Assembly: GCF_019711515.1 (NCBI RefSeq)
Contig: NZ_JAIGNO010000001.1
Span: forward strand, 248,001 to 312,000
DNA from: Qipengyuania qiaonensis
Lineage (GTDB): Bacteria; Pseudomonadota; Alphaproteobacteria; Sphingomonadales; Sphingomonadaceae
DNA length: 64,000 nt
Direction: 5' to 3'
Shown here piece by piece: positions 1 to 9,164 of the stretch. Below the pieces are notes generated by a model. The model searched no databases and was not told the DNA's origin. It worked only from the letters and a program-made list of their open reading frames with translations. Position 1 is the first letter of the stretch, and each line of letters opens with the position of its first letter. The position numbers and the translations under genes are program-made.

Positions 1-1
1 C

Positions 2-1414
2 GTCACCGAGAACCATCACTGGGTGCTGTCGGCCAGCGGTAAGTCCGACCTGCCCGAATTCCTCCTGCCGCCCTTCATGAGCAATGAGGGCAATTATACC
101 GGCTCGCTCGGCAATATGTGCCGCTGGCTGGCCGAACAGGCCGAGGCGTTGGGCGTGATGGTGTTCCCCGGCTTCCCCGCCGCCGAAGTTCTGCTTGACG
201 ACAAGGGCGCCGTCGCGGGTGTCGTCACGCAGGACATGGGCGTGGCCGAGGATGGCAGCCACAAGGCGGATTACCAGCCGGGCATGGAAATCCACGCAAA
301 GTACACGCTCTTCGCCGAAGGTGCGCGCGGCAATCTGACCAAGCAGATGAAGGCCAAGTTCGACCTCGAGGCCGATTGCCAGCCGCAGGTCTATGGCCTC
401 GGCGTCAAGGAATTGTGGGATATCGACCCCGCCAAGCATGAGCCGGGCCGCGTCATCCACACCCAAGGCTGGCCGCTAAGCGAAACCGGCACCTGGGGCG
501 GGGGCTTCCTTTATCATCAGGCGAACGGCCAGATCGCGCTCGGCTTCGTGACCGCGCTCGATTACGCCAACCCTTATGTCTCGCCCTATCAGGAATTCCA
601 GCGCTGGAAGCATCACCCTGAAATCGCCGCGATCCTCGAAGGCGGCAAGCGCGTGTCCTATGGCGGGCGCGTCATCAATGAAGGCGGCTGGCAGTCGGTG
701 CCCAAGCTCGCCTTCCCGGGCGGCGCGCTGATCGGCTGTTCGGCCGGCTTCGTGAACGTGCCGCGCATCAAGGGCAGCCACACCGCGATGAAGAGCGGGA
801 TGCTGGCCGCCGAAAGCATCGCCGCTGCGATTGCCGCGGGCAACGAGCATACCGAGCTGATGGACTACAATGCCGCGGTACGCGCGAGCTGGATCGCGGA
901 CGAGCTGCAGAAGGTGAAGAACGCGCAACCCGCCGTCGCCAAATGGGGCGAGGATATCGGCACGGTACTTGCCGGGATCGATATGTGGATGCGCACGCTC
1001 AAGATCGGGCTGCCGATCACGATGAAGCATCACCGCGACCACGAAATGCTCGAGCGGGCGGATATCTTCCAGCCGGTCGCCTATCCCAAGCCCGACGGCG
1101 TGTTGAGCTTCGATCGCCTGACCAATGTCAGCTTCAGCTATACCAATCACGCCGAAGACCAGCCATGTCACTTGAAAGTCAAGGATTTGGAGCTGCAACG
1201 TGAGAGCGAGCTGGAAGTCTTCGCCGGCCCTTCGGCCCGCTATTGCCCGGCAGGCGTCTACGAATGGATTTTGGAAGACGGTGCGGAGCCCAAGTTCCAG
1301 ATTAATTCGCAGAACTGCATTCACTGCAAGACCTGCGATATCAAGGACCCGAACCAGAACATCACCTGGGTTACGCCCGAAGGCGGCGGCGGCCCGAATT
1401 ATCCGAATATGTGA
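2..1414 (+). CDS. Electron transfer flavoprotein-ubiquinone oxidoreductase, 3' part
   Basis: The gene is cut by the left edge of the window; the open frame runs in from base 2 and 470 residues are visible of a family about 550 long. ETF-QO passes electrons from electron-transfer flavoprotein (fatty acid and amino acid oxidation) to ubiquinone at the inner membrane. The visible part has the FAD/quinone-binding body, with AEGARGNLTKQM near residue 105. It ends with the ferredoxin-like 4Fe-4S domain: CPAGVYEW, then CIHCKTCDIKDPNQNI close to the C-terminus, the cluster signature of this family. The N-terminal FAD GxGxxG motif lies outside the window. Identification is firm. Confidence 0.95.
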   Translation, partial: VTENHHWVLSASGKSDLPEFLLPPFMSNEGNYTGSLGNMCRWLAEQAEALGVMVFPGFPAAEVLLDDKGAVAGVVTQDMGVAEDGSHKADYQPGMEIHAKYTLFAEGARGNLTKQMKAKFDLEADCQPQVYGLGVKELWDIDPAKHEPGRVIHTQGWPLSETGTWGGGFLYHQANGQIALGFVTALDYANPYVSPYQEFQRWKHHPEIAAILEGGKRVSYGGRVINEGGWQSVPKLAFPGGALIGCSAGFVNVPRIKGSHTAMKSGMLAAESIAAAIAAGNEHTELMDYNAAVRASWIADELQKVKNAQPAVAKWGEDIGTVLAGIDMWMRTLKIGLPITMKHHRDHEMLERADIFQPVAYPKPDGVLSFDRLTNVSFSYTNHAEDQPCHLKVKDLELQRESELEVFAGPSARYCPAGVYEWILEDGAEPKFQINSQNCIHCKTCDIKDPNQNITWVTPEGGGGPNYPNM

Positions 1415-1544
1415 GGATTGCTCTCTTATGGGCCGGTCTTCGGTTGCGGAAGCCGGGATATCCCGCAGTCTCGCGATATTGGCCCCCCATGACTCGCGAA
1501 ACCGCTTACATCGGTGTCGATTTCGGGTTACGCGCCGGACCGAT

Positions 1545-2483
1545 ATGTCACTGATTCCTACGAAACTCGCCGCCGGTGCCCTGGCGCTGCCGCTAGCCGC
1601 CGGGGTGGCGGTCTATTTCGCCTTTCCCGGCCTGCTGGTCAAAGGCACGCAGTGGTTGGCGGCGCGCAAGGCCGGGCTTACCCGCAAGGTCTTGGGCGAA
1701 GGCGACGATGCTGTGCATTACTACGAAGGCGGATCGGGGCCGGTGTTAATGCTGCTGCACGGCATGGCGGACGAGAAGAACAGCTTTGCGCAGGCCGCGG
1801 CCGAGTTGACCGGCCGGTTCCGCGTGATCCTGCCCGATCTGAAGGGCCATGGCGAGAATGCGCGCGTGGCGGGCGCGGGCCATACGATCCGCGATCAGGT
1901 GGCGTTCCTCGCCCGTTTCGTCGACGGGCTCGCACTGGATCGCTTCACGCTCGGCGGCAATTCGATGGGCGGGCACACCGCCGCGGCGTACACGCTGGCG
2001 TATCCCGAGCGGATCGAGGCGCTGATCCTGGTCAATGCCGCGGGGTTCGAGATCAAGGGGCACATGGTCTATGGAGGCTTTGGCAGCCCGCTTCAGGGTC
2101 GCGCCGATCTGGCGCGGCTGATGCAGCGCGTCTTCCACACTCCGCCCAAGCTTCCGGGCCCGGTCGCCGACAAGATGATCGCCGACGTCAATCGCGACCT
2201 GCCCTTCACCGACGCCATGGCCCGGCAGATCCGCGAGGGTGCGGACCATCGGCTCAACGAGCGTTATCACGAGATCGCCGTGCCGACCCTGCTGGTATGG
2301 GGACGGTCGGACGAGGTGGTGCCGCTGGCGGCGGCGGCGGAGATGGAGCGGCTGATCGACGACGCGACGCTGGTGGTGGTCGAAGAGGCCGCGCATTCGC
2401 CGCAGCTCGAGAAGCCGGTTGAGATCGGGCGCGAAATCCGGGTCTTTCTGGAAGGCGCTGCCGGGGTGGCGGAGAAGCGTTGA
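1545..2483 (+). CDS. Alpha/beta hydrolase with N-terminal membrane anchor
   Basis: 312-residue serine hydrolase of unknown substrate. The ATG at 1545 was chosen because it gives a short basic start followed by a hydrophobic stretch (about residues 8-30) that looks like a signal anchor; upstream in-frame codons overlap the preceding gene out of frame. Then comes the hydrolase fold: oxyanion LLHGMADE near 70-77, nucleophile elbow GGNSMGG with Ser140, acid VWGRSDEVVP with Asp256, and AAHSP with His284. All three catalytic residues are present. The fold resembles small-molecule hydrolases such as the MhpC or lipase group, but the family alone does not give the substrate. It stands alone between ETF-QO and ispE. 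Confidence 0.88.
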   Translation: MSLIPTKLAAGALALPLAAGVAVYFAFPGLLVKGTQWLAARKAGLTRKVLGEGDDAVHYYEGGSGPVLMLLHGMADEKNSFAQAAAELTGRFRVILPDLKGHGENARVAGAGHTIRDQVAFLARFVDGLALDRFTLGGNSMGGHTAAAYTLAYPERIEALILVNAAGFEIKGHMVYGGFGSPLQGRADLARLMQRVFHTPPKLPGPVADKMIADVNRDLPFTDAMARQIREGADHRLNERYHEIAVPTLLVWGRSDEVVPLAAAAEMERLIDDATLVVVEEAAHSPQLEKPVEIGREIRVFLEGAAGVAEKR

Positions 2484-2513
2484 TCTCTCTCGCCCGCGCG
2501 ATATGACGCGGCG

Positions 2514-3323
2514 ATGATGCGCGAAACCGCCTATGCCAAGATCAACCTTGCGCTGCATGTCCGCAGGCGGCGGGAGGATGGGTATCATGAGCTTGAGACG
2601 CTGTTCGCCTTCGTCGATGCGGGCGATGTGCTGACGGCGACCAGTGGGGCTCGAGATTCCGTGAACGTCGTTGGCGGATTCGCGGGGGGCCTCGACAATC
2701 CCTTCGACAACCTTGTGGCCAAAGCGCTGGGCAAGTTGCCGCGAGCGGACGGGCTGGCGATCACGTTGGAGAAGAATCTTCCCGTTGCCGCAGGGTTGGG
2801 CGGCGGCTCGGCCGATGCCGGGGCAGTGTTCCGCATCGTGAAAGACCGCTACGGCCTGCCCGAAGACTGGCATGAACGCGCCACTGCTCTGGGCGCCGAT
2901 GTTCCCGCCTGTGTCGAGAGCCGCACCTGCATCGGGCGCGGTACCGGGACCGAACTCGAACCCGCCGACGACAGCCTCGCGGGCACGCCCGTCCTGCTCG
3001 TCAATCCGCGCGTGCCGCTTTCGACCGGGCCGGTATTCAGGCATTGGGATGGAGAGGATCGTGGTGGGCTGCCCCAAGGCGATGCTCGTACGATAGCGCT
3101 CGAAGGGCGCAACGATCTCGAGGCGCCCGCCATCTCGCTTTGCCCGCAAATTGCGGGCGTCCTCGCCGTATTGCGCGGAACTTCGCCGTTTCTCGCCCGT
3201 ATGTCGGGTTCGGGCGCGACGTGTTTCGCGCTGTTCGACAATGAAACAGCGCGGGACCAGGCGGCGGATCGCATCGCTGCTGACCACTCCGGCTGGTGGC
3301 AGATGCGAGGTAGACTGCGATGA
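2514..3323 (+). CDS. ispE: 4-diphosphocytidyl-2-C-methyl-D-erythritol kinase
   Basis: IspE phosphorylates CDP-methylerythritol in the non-mevalonate isoprenoid pathway, using ATP in the cytoplasm. It is 269 residues, a normal length for this GHMP kinase. The start AYAKINLAL carries the conserved Lys9. The GHMP phosphate-binding loop PVAAGLGGGSADAGA lies at 90-104 and the catalytic Asp is in ALGADVPAC near 129. Two consecutive ATG codons (2514, 2517) make the exact start uncertain by one residue. Its stop overlaps the next ATG by four bases, so the downstream amidohydrolase is probably translationally coupled. Nothing appears damaged. Confidence 0.96.
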   Translation: MMRETAYAKINLALHVRRRREDGYHELETLFAFVDAGDVLTATSGARDSVNVVGGFAGGLDNPFDNLVAKALGKLPRADGLAITLEKNLPVAAGLGGGSADAGAVFRIVKDRYGLPEDWHERATALGADVPACVESRTCIGRGTGTELEPADDSLAGTPVLLVNPRVPLSTGPVFRHWDGEDRGGLPQGDARTIALEGRNDLEAPAISLCPQIAGVLAVLRGTSPFLARMSGSGATCFALFDNETARDQAADRIAADHSGWWQMRGRLR

Positions 3324-4045
3324 TCGACGGCCAGCCCTACCGCCAGGTGAATGCAGAGGACATTCGCCCCGGCGGCCTGCTGGTGGTGGCCGATCATGCG
3401 TCCAACCATGTTCCTGTGGGCATAGAGCTGGGCATCGACCATGCGCTGATGAACGATCATATTGCGATCGATATCGGGGTGGAGGGCGTGGCCGACCGGC
3501 TTGCGCGTCGCCACGATCTGCCCGCGCACATTGCGACCGTCAGCCGGCTCGTCTGCGATTTCCACCGCAAGGAAGACGAGCCCGCCGTGGTTCCGACGAC
3601 GAGCGACGGGCATCTGATCCCCGGCAATATCGGTGCCGATGTCGAAATGCGGCTGGCGCTGTATCACCGACCTTATCACGAGGCGTTGGCCGCTCTGATC
3701 GCTCGTATCCAGCCGCGCATGCTGGTGGCGCTGCACAGTTTTACGCCGAGCCTGGCGACCAGCGACGAGGCGCGCCCCTGGGAAGTCGCGCTGCTCTACA
3801 ACCAGGACGACCGGGCGGCGCAGCATGCGATCCGGCTGTTCGGCGAACAGGGCCTGACCGTTGGCGACAACCAGCCCTATTCGGGCAGGCAGCTCAACGC
3901 CACGATGGACCGCCATGCCGAAGCGAACGGCATTCCCTATTGCACGGTCGAGATTCGGCAGGACCAGATCGATACGCCCGCAGGACAGGCCCGCTGGGCG
4001 GTGATGCTGGCCGACGTGATGGGGCGCGTGGCGCTGGAGGTTTGA
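3320..4045 (+). CDS. N-formylglutamate amidohydrolase-family protein
   Basis: 241-residue metallo-hydrolase of the N-formylglutamate deformylase (HutG-like) family. The family signature is visible near the start, VVADHASNHVP, followed by an RLVCDFHRKEDEP segment (with the conserved Arg-Leu-Val-x-Asp) and ALHSFTP. N-formylglutamate deformylase releases formate and glutamate in histidine breakdown, but no other hut genes are present. Members coupled to unrelated genes are common, so the true substrate is open. The ATGA overlap with ispE implies co-translation, though no metabolic link to isoprenoid synthesis is evident. Confidence 0.85.
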   Translation: MIDGQPYRQVNAEDIRPGGLLVVADHASNHVPVGIELGIDHALMNDHIAIDIGVEGVADRLARRHDLPAHIATVSRLVCDFHRKEDEPAVVPTTSDGHLIPGNIGADVEMRLALYHRPYHEALAALIARIQPRMLVALHSFTPSLATSDEARPWEVALLYNQDDRAAQHAIRLFGEQGLTVGDNQPYSGRQLNATMDRHAEANGIPYCTVEIRQDQIDTPAGQARWAVMLADVMGRVALEV

Positions 4046-4347
4046 ATCAAACGGTTTCGCACAGAGACGCGGAGGAAGTAGAGACGCAGAGATTCTAAAA
4101 ATGCCGCGTAGCTGCGTGGATACTCACACGAAGACACGAAGATGGAGTGCTTGGTTGCCATCTTGTCCGACATCTTCGTGTCTTCGTGTGAAATAGAAAG
4201 CGGCTTCGCCGCCGTTGCTCCCTAGCTTCCTCTGCGCCTCTGCGTGAAACAACCCGGCGCCACGGCGCATAAAGAATTTCCGTTTCGATCCGCGCGTGCG
4301 ATCCTGTAGGCTTGCCCGATCCACACAAGCATAACCGGACCGACACC
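4046..4347. repeat. Nested inverted-repeat intergenic element upstream of ilvD
   Basis: A 302-base gene-free stretch holding two nested inverted repeats. The inner pair is perfect over 21 bases (4124-4144 against 4171-4191), separated by 26 bases; it carries the ACACGAAGACACGAAG pattern. The outer pair is imperfect (4056-4080 against 4225-4249, 20 of 25 positions complementary) and carries the CGCAGAG pattern. A further small palindrome, GCGGCTTCGCCGC, sits at 4200-4212. From memory, such CGCAGAG and ACGAAGACACGAAG motifs are dispersed in several bacterial genomes, which suggests a REP-like non-coding repeat rather than a gene. About 100 bases remain between the last repeat and the ilvD start for a promoter; I see no convincing one. 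Confidence 0.8.
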
Positions 4348-6195
4348 ATGCCTGCCTATCGTTCCCGCACCACCACCCACGGCCGCAACATGGCCGGCGC
4401 GCGCGGATTGTGGCGCGCGACGGGCATGAAGGACGGCGACTTCGGCAAGCCGATCATCGCGGTTGTGAACAGCTTTACCCAGTTTGTCCCCGGACATGTC
4501 CACTTGAAGGATCTGGGCCAGCTGGTCGCGCGCGAGATCGAGGCGGCGGGTGGCGTGGCGAAGGAATTCAATACCATAGCTGTCGATGACGGGATCGCGA
4601 TGGGCCATGACGGGATGCTCTATTCGCTTCCCAGCCGCGACCTGATCGCCGACAGCGTCGAATACATGGTCAACGCCCATTGCGCCGATGCCATGGTGTG
4701 CATCTCCAACTGCGACAAGATCACGCCCGGCATGCTGATGGCGGCAATGCGGCTCAATATCCCGGCGGTGTTCGTTTCCGGCGGGCCGATGGAAGCGGGC
4801 AAGGTCGTGGTGAAGGGCAAAGAGGTGGCGCTCGACCTCGTCGATGCCATGGTCGCCGCGGCCGACGAGGCCTATACCGACGAGGAAGTGACCGCGATCG
4901 AGCAGAATGCCTGCCCGACCTGCGGATCTTGCAGCGGTATGTTCACTGCCAATTCGATGAATTGCCTGACCGAGGCGCTCGGCCTTTCATTGCCGGGCAA
5001 TGGTTCGACGCTGGCCACCCATGCCGACCGCAAGAACCTGTTCGAGCGAGCGGGGCGGCTCGTCGTGACGCTGGCGAAACGTTATTACGAAGAGGACGAC
5101 GAGAGCGTGTTGCCTCGCTCGATCGCCAGCTTCGAAGCGTTCGAGAATGCGATGAGCCTCGATATCGCCATGGGCGGGTCGACCAATACCGTACTGCATC
5201 TGCTCGCCGCCGCGCATGAGGCGGGGGTCGATTTCACCATGCAGGATATCGACCGGTTGAGCCGCAAGGTGCCGTGCCTCAGCAAGGTCGCGCCGGCCAA
5301 AAGCGACGTGCATATGGAGGACGTCCACCGCGCGGGCGGGATCATGGCGATCCTCGGCGAGCTGGAGAAGGCCGGCCTGCTCCACACCGCGCTGCCGACC
5401 GTGCATAGCCCGACCATGGGCGATGCGCTGGACGATTGGGACATCGGCCGCACACAGAACAACAAGGTGCGCGAATTCTTCTCCGCTGCGCCGGGCGGGG
5501 TGCCGACCCAAACCGCCTTCAGCCAGTCACGCCGCTGGGAAGAACTCGATCTCGATCGCGAGGGCGGGGTGATCCGCAGCGCCGAGCATGCCTTCAGCAA
5601 GGACGGGGGTCTGGCGGTACTCTACGGCAATATCGCGCGCGACGGCTGCATCGTGAAGACCGCGGGCGTGGACGAGAGCATCCTGACCTTTGCCGGCCCC
5701 GCCAAGGTCTATGAAAGCCAGGACGATGCGGTGACCGCGATCCTTACCGGCCTGGTCGTCGAAGGCGATGTGGTGGTGATCCGCTACGAAGGGCCGCGTG
5801 GCGGGCCGGGAATGCAGGAAATGCTCTACCCCACCAGCTATCTCAAATCGAAGGGCCTGGGCGCGGCTTGTGCTCTGCTGACGGATGGCAGGTTTTCCGG
5901 CGGCACTTCGGGCCTGTCGATCGGCCACGTCTCGCCCGAAGCGGCGGAGGGTGGAGAGATCGCGCTGGTGGAGGAGGGGGATCGGATCGAGATTTCGATC
6001 CCGGAGCGGACCATCAACCTCGCCGTGCCCGACGAAGTGCTGGCCGAACGTCGCGCTGCCATGGAGGCGAAGGGCTGGGCTCCTGCCAAACCGCGCGAAC
6101 GCCGCGTGTCGCCCGCGCTCGAGGCGTATGCGGCGATGACCACCTCGGCAGCCAGAGGCGCTATCCGCGATGTGGGTCAACTGAAGGCGCGCTGA
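4348..6195 (+). CDS. ilvD: Dihydroxy-acid dehydratase
   Basis: IlvD converts 2,3-dihydroxy-isovalerate and its methylvalerate homologue to the 2-oxo acids, the third step of valine and isoleucine synthesis. It has 615 residues, as in E. coli. Iron-sulfur ligands appear in [12 protein letters not shown] (Cys122) and in [14 protein letters not shown] (189-202). The C-terminal signature [19 protein letters not shown] is intact. The ATG at 4348 ([10 protein letters not shown]) was preferred over an upstream in-frame ATG at 4312 because it matches the usual family start. It is probably transcribed alone, since it is flanked by repeat DNA upstream and 38 bases from the next gene. Confidence 0.97.
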   Translation: MPAYRSRTTTHGRNMAGARGLWRATGMKDGDFGKPIIAVVNSFTQFVPGHVHLKDLGQLVAREIEAAGGVAKEFNTIAVDDGIAMGHDGMLYSLPSRDLIADSVEYMVNAHCADAMVCISNCDKITPGMLMAAMRLNIPAVFVSGGPMEAGKVVVKGKEVALDLVDAMVAAADEAYTDEEVTAIEQNACPTCGSCSGMFTANSMNCLTEALGLSLPGNGSTLATHADRKNLFERAGRLVVTLAKRYYEEDDESVLPRSIASFEAFENAMSLDIAMGGSTNTVLHLLAAAHEAGVDFTMQDIDRLSRKVPCLSKVAPAKSDVHMEDVHRAGGIMAILGELEKAGLLHTALPTVHSPTMGDALDDWDIGRTQNNKVREFFSAAPGGVPTQTAFSQSRRWEELDLDREGGVIRSAEHAFSKDGGLAVLYGNIARDGCIVKTAGVDESILTFAGPAKVYESQDDAVTAILTGLVVEGDVVVIRYEGPRGGPGMQEMLYPTSYLKSKGLGAACALLTDGRFSGGTSGLSIGHVSPEAAEGGEIALVEEGDRIEISIPERTINLAVPDEVLAERRAAMEAKGWAPAKPRERRVSPALEAYAAMTTSAARGAIRDVGQLKAR

Positions 6196-6233
6196 GGCTT
6201 GCCCCCACGCGCCGCGCGTGGCAGCGGCGTCAG

Positions 6234-6593
6234 ATGGCGCGAGTTTCACACAATCTGCAGGCTACGGCAGTATGCGCCGCAATGTGCCTTTCGGCCTGCA
6301 GTGGCGATGCTTCTCCGACGATTGCCGAGCAGGGCGGCGAAACGGTCGATTGTGCAATTGCCGGGGCCGGCGATTTCGGCCCGGATTGCCGCATGATCCA
6401 AACTCAAGCGGACGATACTGTCGTCACGGTGATTCTCCATCCCGATGGTGGCTTTCGCCGTTTCGAAACGGCGAGCCCGTTCGTCGTGCGCGATGGCGCG
6501 CTGGAGGCTCGTACCGCTGTCGACGGCGAGTATCTCGTCCTGACCGTCGACAGCGATCGATATCGCTGGCCGAAGGATCGTTGGGGTGAGTGA
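6234..6593 (+). CDS. Small hypothetical lipoprotein
   Basis: A 119-residue protein that I do not recognise. The start at 6234 gives a short lipoprotein signal peptide ending in the lipobox LSAC (Cys at about residue 23) followed by SGDAS. The mature part contains DCAIAGAGDFGPDCR, a Cys pair that could form a disulfide, and ends RYRWPKDRWGE. It overlaps the start of the NAD(P)HX repair gene by eight bases, so the two are co-translated, but this does not suggest a shared function. Its codon use is similar to its neighbours, and the frame is real because it is bounded by a signal peptide and a coupled stop. Confidence 0.75.
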   Translation: MARVSHNLQATAVCAAMCLSACSGDASPTIAEQGGETVDCAIAGAGDFGPDCRMIQTQADDTVVTVILHPDGGFRRFETASPFVVRDGALEARTAVDGEYLVLTVDSDRYRWPKDRWGE

Positions 6594-7971
6594 ACCCGTC
6601 CTTACCGTTGCCGAGATGCGCGCGGCCGAGAGGGCGACGATGGATGGCGGAACCAGTGAATGGGAGCTGATGCAGCGCGCCGGGCAGGGGGCCGCACAAT
6701 GGGTCATGCGCGTTGCCGGGGGGCGCCCGGTCACGGTGCTGTGCGGTCCGGGCAATAATGGCGGCGACGGGTATGTGATCGCCGAGGTCCTTCGGCGGGA
6801 CGGCCACGAGGTGCAGGTGATTGCTCCGATCGAGGCTACGGCCAAAACCGCGCGCATAGCGCGAGCGCATTTCGGCGGTGAAGTCGTGGCGGATGGGACG
6901 CCGCGTGGCGCCGTGGTGGTCGATTGCCTGTTCGGCTACGGACTTACCCGGCAGGTCGAGGGCAGTTTTGGGAAACTGCTCGAGAAACTGGACGCATACG
7001 ATTGTTATAAAATAGCAATCGACGTTCCAAGTGCAGTGGATAGCGATACCGGAACCGTGCTCGGGCCGCTGCCGCGATACGACCTTACACTGGCTCTCGG
7101 GGCATGGAAGCAGGGACATTTCCTGATGCCGGCCATGGCGTCGATGGGCGCGAAACGTCTGGTATCGATCGGTCTCGATATCCGCAGCACGTCGTTCGCG
7201 GTCTCCACCAGCCCGCATATCGCTCCCCCGCCATCGGACGCGCATAAGTATCGGCGCGGATTACTGGCCATCGTCGCGGGTGCCATGCCCGGAGCGCCGA
7301 TGCTCGCTGTGGAGGCCGCGATGCGCGCCGGGGCGGGCTATGTGAAGCTGTTGAGCGAACGTCCGCATCCCGAAGCCCCAGCGGAATTGGTCGTCGAGCA
7401 GGACGATCTGGCCGCAGCCCTGTCCGACGAGCGGATCTCCGCGCTACTTGTCGGCCCCGGGCTGGGCCGGGACGATACGGCCCGCAAACGGCTCGCCAGG
7501 GTTCTGGCAAAGCGAAAGCCGACAGTGCTCGATGCCGATGCTCTGCATCTGCTGGGCCCCAGACTGCTGGACAGCGTCGACGTCGCGACCTTGTGCCTCA
7601 CCCCGCATGAGGGCGAGCTGGCCAGCCTGTGTGAAACCTTCGACATCGCGGCGGAAAGCAAGCTCGAACGTGCGCGCGCCCTGCATGACATCACCGGAAT
7701 GACCGTACTCGCCAAAGGGCCCGACACCATCCTCGTGAGTGACGCCACGACGCGCTTCTTCCCGCAAGGGTCCAGTTGGCTCTCGACCGCAGGAACGGGC
7801 GATGTGCTGGCCGGCATCGTGGCGTCACGCCTCGCGGTTCATGGCGAGCCGCTCCGCGCTTGCGAAGAAGCTGTGTGGCTGCATCACGAAGCGGCGCGTC
7901 TGGCATCCCCGGCATTTTCCGTCGGAGACCTTGCCAGATCGGTGAAACCGGCCATGGCGGCATTCCTGTGA
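6586..7971 (+). CDS. nnr: Bifunctional NAD(P)HX epimerase / ADP-dependent NAD(P)HX dehydratase
   Basis: 461-residue fusion that repairs hydrated NADH and NADPH: the N-terminal YjeF domain (about 1-205) epimerises R- and S-NAD(P)HX, and the C-terminal ribokinase-like domain (about 215-461) dehydrates S-NAD(P)HX with ADP. Visible motifs are GPGNNGGDGYV (epimerase), KYRRGLLAIVAGAM and GPGLGRD at the start of the dehydratase, and STAGTGDVLAGIVA, the nucleotide-binding loop. The start is GTG at 6586, eight bases inside the preceding lipoprotein gene. Its stop overlaps the methyltransferase GTG by four bases. Confidence 0.94.
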   Translation: MSEPVLTVAEMRAAERATMDGGTSEWELMQRAGQGAAQWVMRVAGGRPVTVLCGPGNNGGDGYVIAEVLRRDGHEVQVIAPIEATAKTARIARAHFGGEVVADGTPRGAVVVDCLFGYGLTRQVEGSFGKLLEKLDAYDCYKIAIDVPSAVDSDTGTVLGPLPRYDLTLALGAWKQGHFLMPAMASMGAKRLVSIGLDIRSTSFAVSTSPHIAPPPSDAHKYRRGLLAIVAGAMPGAPMLAVEAAMRAGAGYVKLLSERPHPEAPAELVVEQDDLAAALSDERISALLVGPGLGRDDTARKRLARVLAKRKPTVLDADALHLLGPRLLDSVDVATLCLTPHEGELASLCETFDIAAESKLERARALHDITGMTVLAKGPDTILVSDATTRFFPQGSSWLSTAGTGDVLAGIVASRLAVHGEPLRACEEAVWLHHEAARLASPAFSVGDLARSVKPAMAAFL

Positions 7972-9164
7972 GCGAGACCGAAACCATTATCCGCATCGCG
8001 GCGCGCGGGGATGGCGTCACGGATTCCGGTCGGCATGTCGCAGGCGGGGCGCCGGGCGACGTCGTCACGGCAGACGGCACGCTGACGCCGGGGCCACACC
8101 ATGCCACCCCGCCGTGCCGACATTTCGCAATCTGCGGCGGGTGCCAGCTGCAGCATGCCGACGAGGAGGCGCTACGCCAGTTCGTCACCGACCGCGTGGT
8201 GCACGCCGCCGAGGCGCAGGGTTTGTCGGTCGGGGAGGTCCTGCCGACGCATCTGTCGCCGCCATGGTCGCGCCGCCGAGCTACGCTTCATGCGCTAAGG
8301 ACCGTCCAGGGCGCCGTGCTGGGGTTCCGCGAGAGCGGATCGCACCGCATCGTCGATATGCGGGAATGCCATATCCTCCTGCCCGAACTGTTCGCCCTTG
8401 TCGCGCCGTTGCGGAAACTCGTCGGCGAACATGGCGGCCGACAGGTGGTCGATATCGAGCTGACGCTGGCCGATCAGGGTATCGACTGCATGCTGAAGGG
8501 CATCGAGGCCGAGGGGCTGGCCGCTACCGAAGCCCTGCTCGACTTTGCCCGAGAGAATTCGCTTGCGCGCCTGTCGCTCGATCGCGGTTATGGGCCGGAA
8601 ACGACGTGGGAGCCAGAACCGCTGACCGTCACTTTCGGCGACATTCCGGTGCCGTTCCCGCACGGAAGCTTTCTCCAGCCCACCAGCGATGGCGAGCAGG
8701 CCCTCGTCCGTGACGCGACCGACTTGCTCGAGGGGGCATCCAGCTTTGCAGACCTGTTCTCGGGCCTCGGAACATTCGCTTTCGCGCTGGCCGGCCCGCG
8801 CAAGGTTCTGGCCGTCGAGGCGGCGCGCGATGCACATCTGGCCTGCAAGGCGGCCGCCAATATGCGGCAGGCGCCCGTCCTTACCCTCCATCGCGATCTG
8901 TTCCGCAATCCGCTCCAGCCCGACGAAGCGGGACGGTTCGGCGGACTTCTGCTCGATCCTCCGCGCGCCGGGGCACGGGAGCAGGTCGCGCAGATTGCCG
9001 CCAGCCAAGCGAGCCGCGTTGTATATATCAGCTGCAACCCTGTCAGCTGGTCACGCGATGCGAAGGTCCTGACCGATGCCGGGTTCCGGCTCGAGAAGCT
9101 GCGGCCGGTCGGACAGTTTCGCTGGTCGACCCATGTCGAACTGACCAGCTACTTTACCCGTTAG
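7968..9164 (+). CDS. Class I SAM RNA (uracil-5-)-methyltransferase, TrmA/RlmD family
   Basis: 398-residue methyltransferase of the 23S rRNA or tRNA m5U family. A 4Fe-4S site is formed by CRHFAICGGC (Cys50, 56, 59) plus a fourth Cys in RECHILLP. The SAM-binding loop is FADLFSGLGTFAFAL, followed by LLLDPPRAGAREQV and the catalytic Cys in YISCNPVSW. The GTG at 7968 overlaps the upstream stop by four bases. I see no N-terminal TRAM domain, unlike E. coli RlmD; shorter alphaproteobacterial relatives are known to lack it. Whether it acts on rRNA or tRNA cannot be told from the sequence. Its end overlaps the convergent hydrolase gene by four bases. Confidence 0.92.
   Translation: MSETETIIRIAARGDGVTDSGRHVAGGAPGDVVTADGTLTPGPHHATPPCRHFAICGGCQLQHADEEALRQFVTDRVVHAAEAQGLSVGEVLPTHLSPPWSRRRATLHALRTVQGAVLGFRESGSHRIVDMRECHILLPELFALVAPLRKLVGEHGGRQVVDIELTLADQGIDCMLKGIEAEGLAATEALLDFARENSLARLSLDRGYGPETTWEPEPLTVTFGDIPVPFPHGSFLQPTSDGEQALVRDATDLLEGASSFADLFSGLGTFAFALAGPRKVLAVEAARDAHLACKAAANMRQAPVLTLHRDLFRNPLQPDEAGRFGGLLLDPPRAGAREQVAQIAASQASRVVYISCNPVSWSRDAKVLTDAGFRLEKLRPVGQFRWSTHVELTSYFTR

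Noticed and set aside
1489..1554. 21-codon frame before the alpha/beta hydrolase, its start resembling the first codons of ispE
   Set aside because: No ribosome site, overlaps the hydrolase start and ends at once; the resemblance is about 14 bases and could be chance.
1746..3287. 513-codon minus-strand frame opposite the hydrolase and ispE
   Set aside because: Opposite two genes with intact catalytic motifs; His/Arg-rich antisense composition and no domain.
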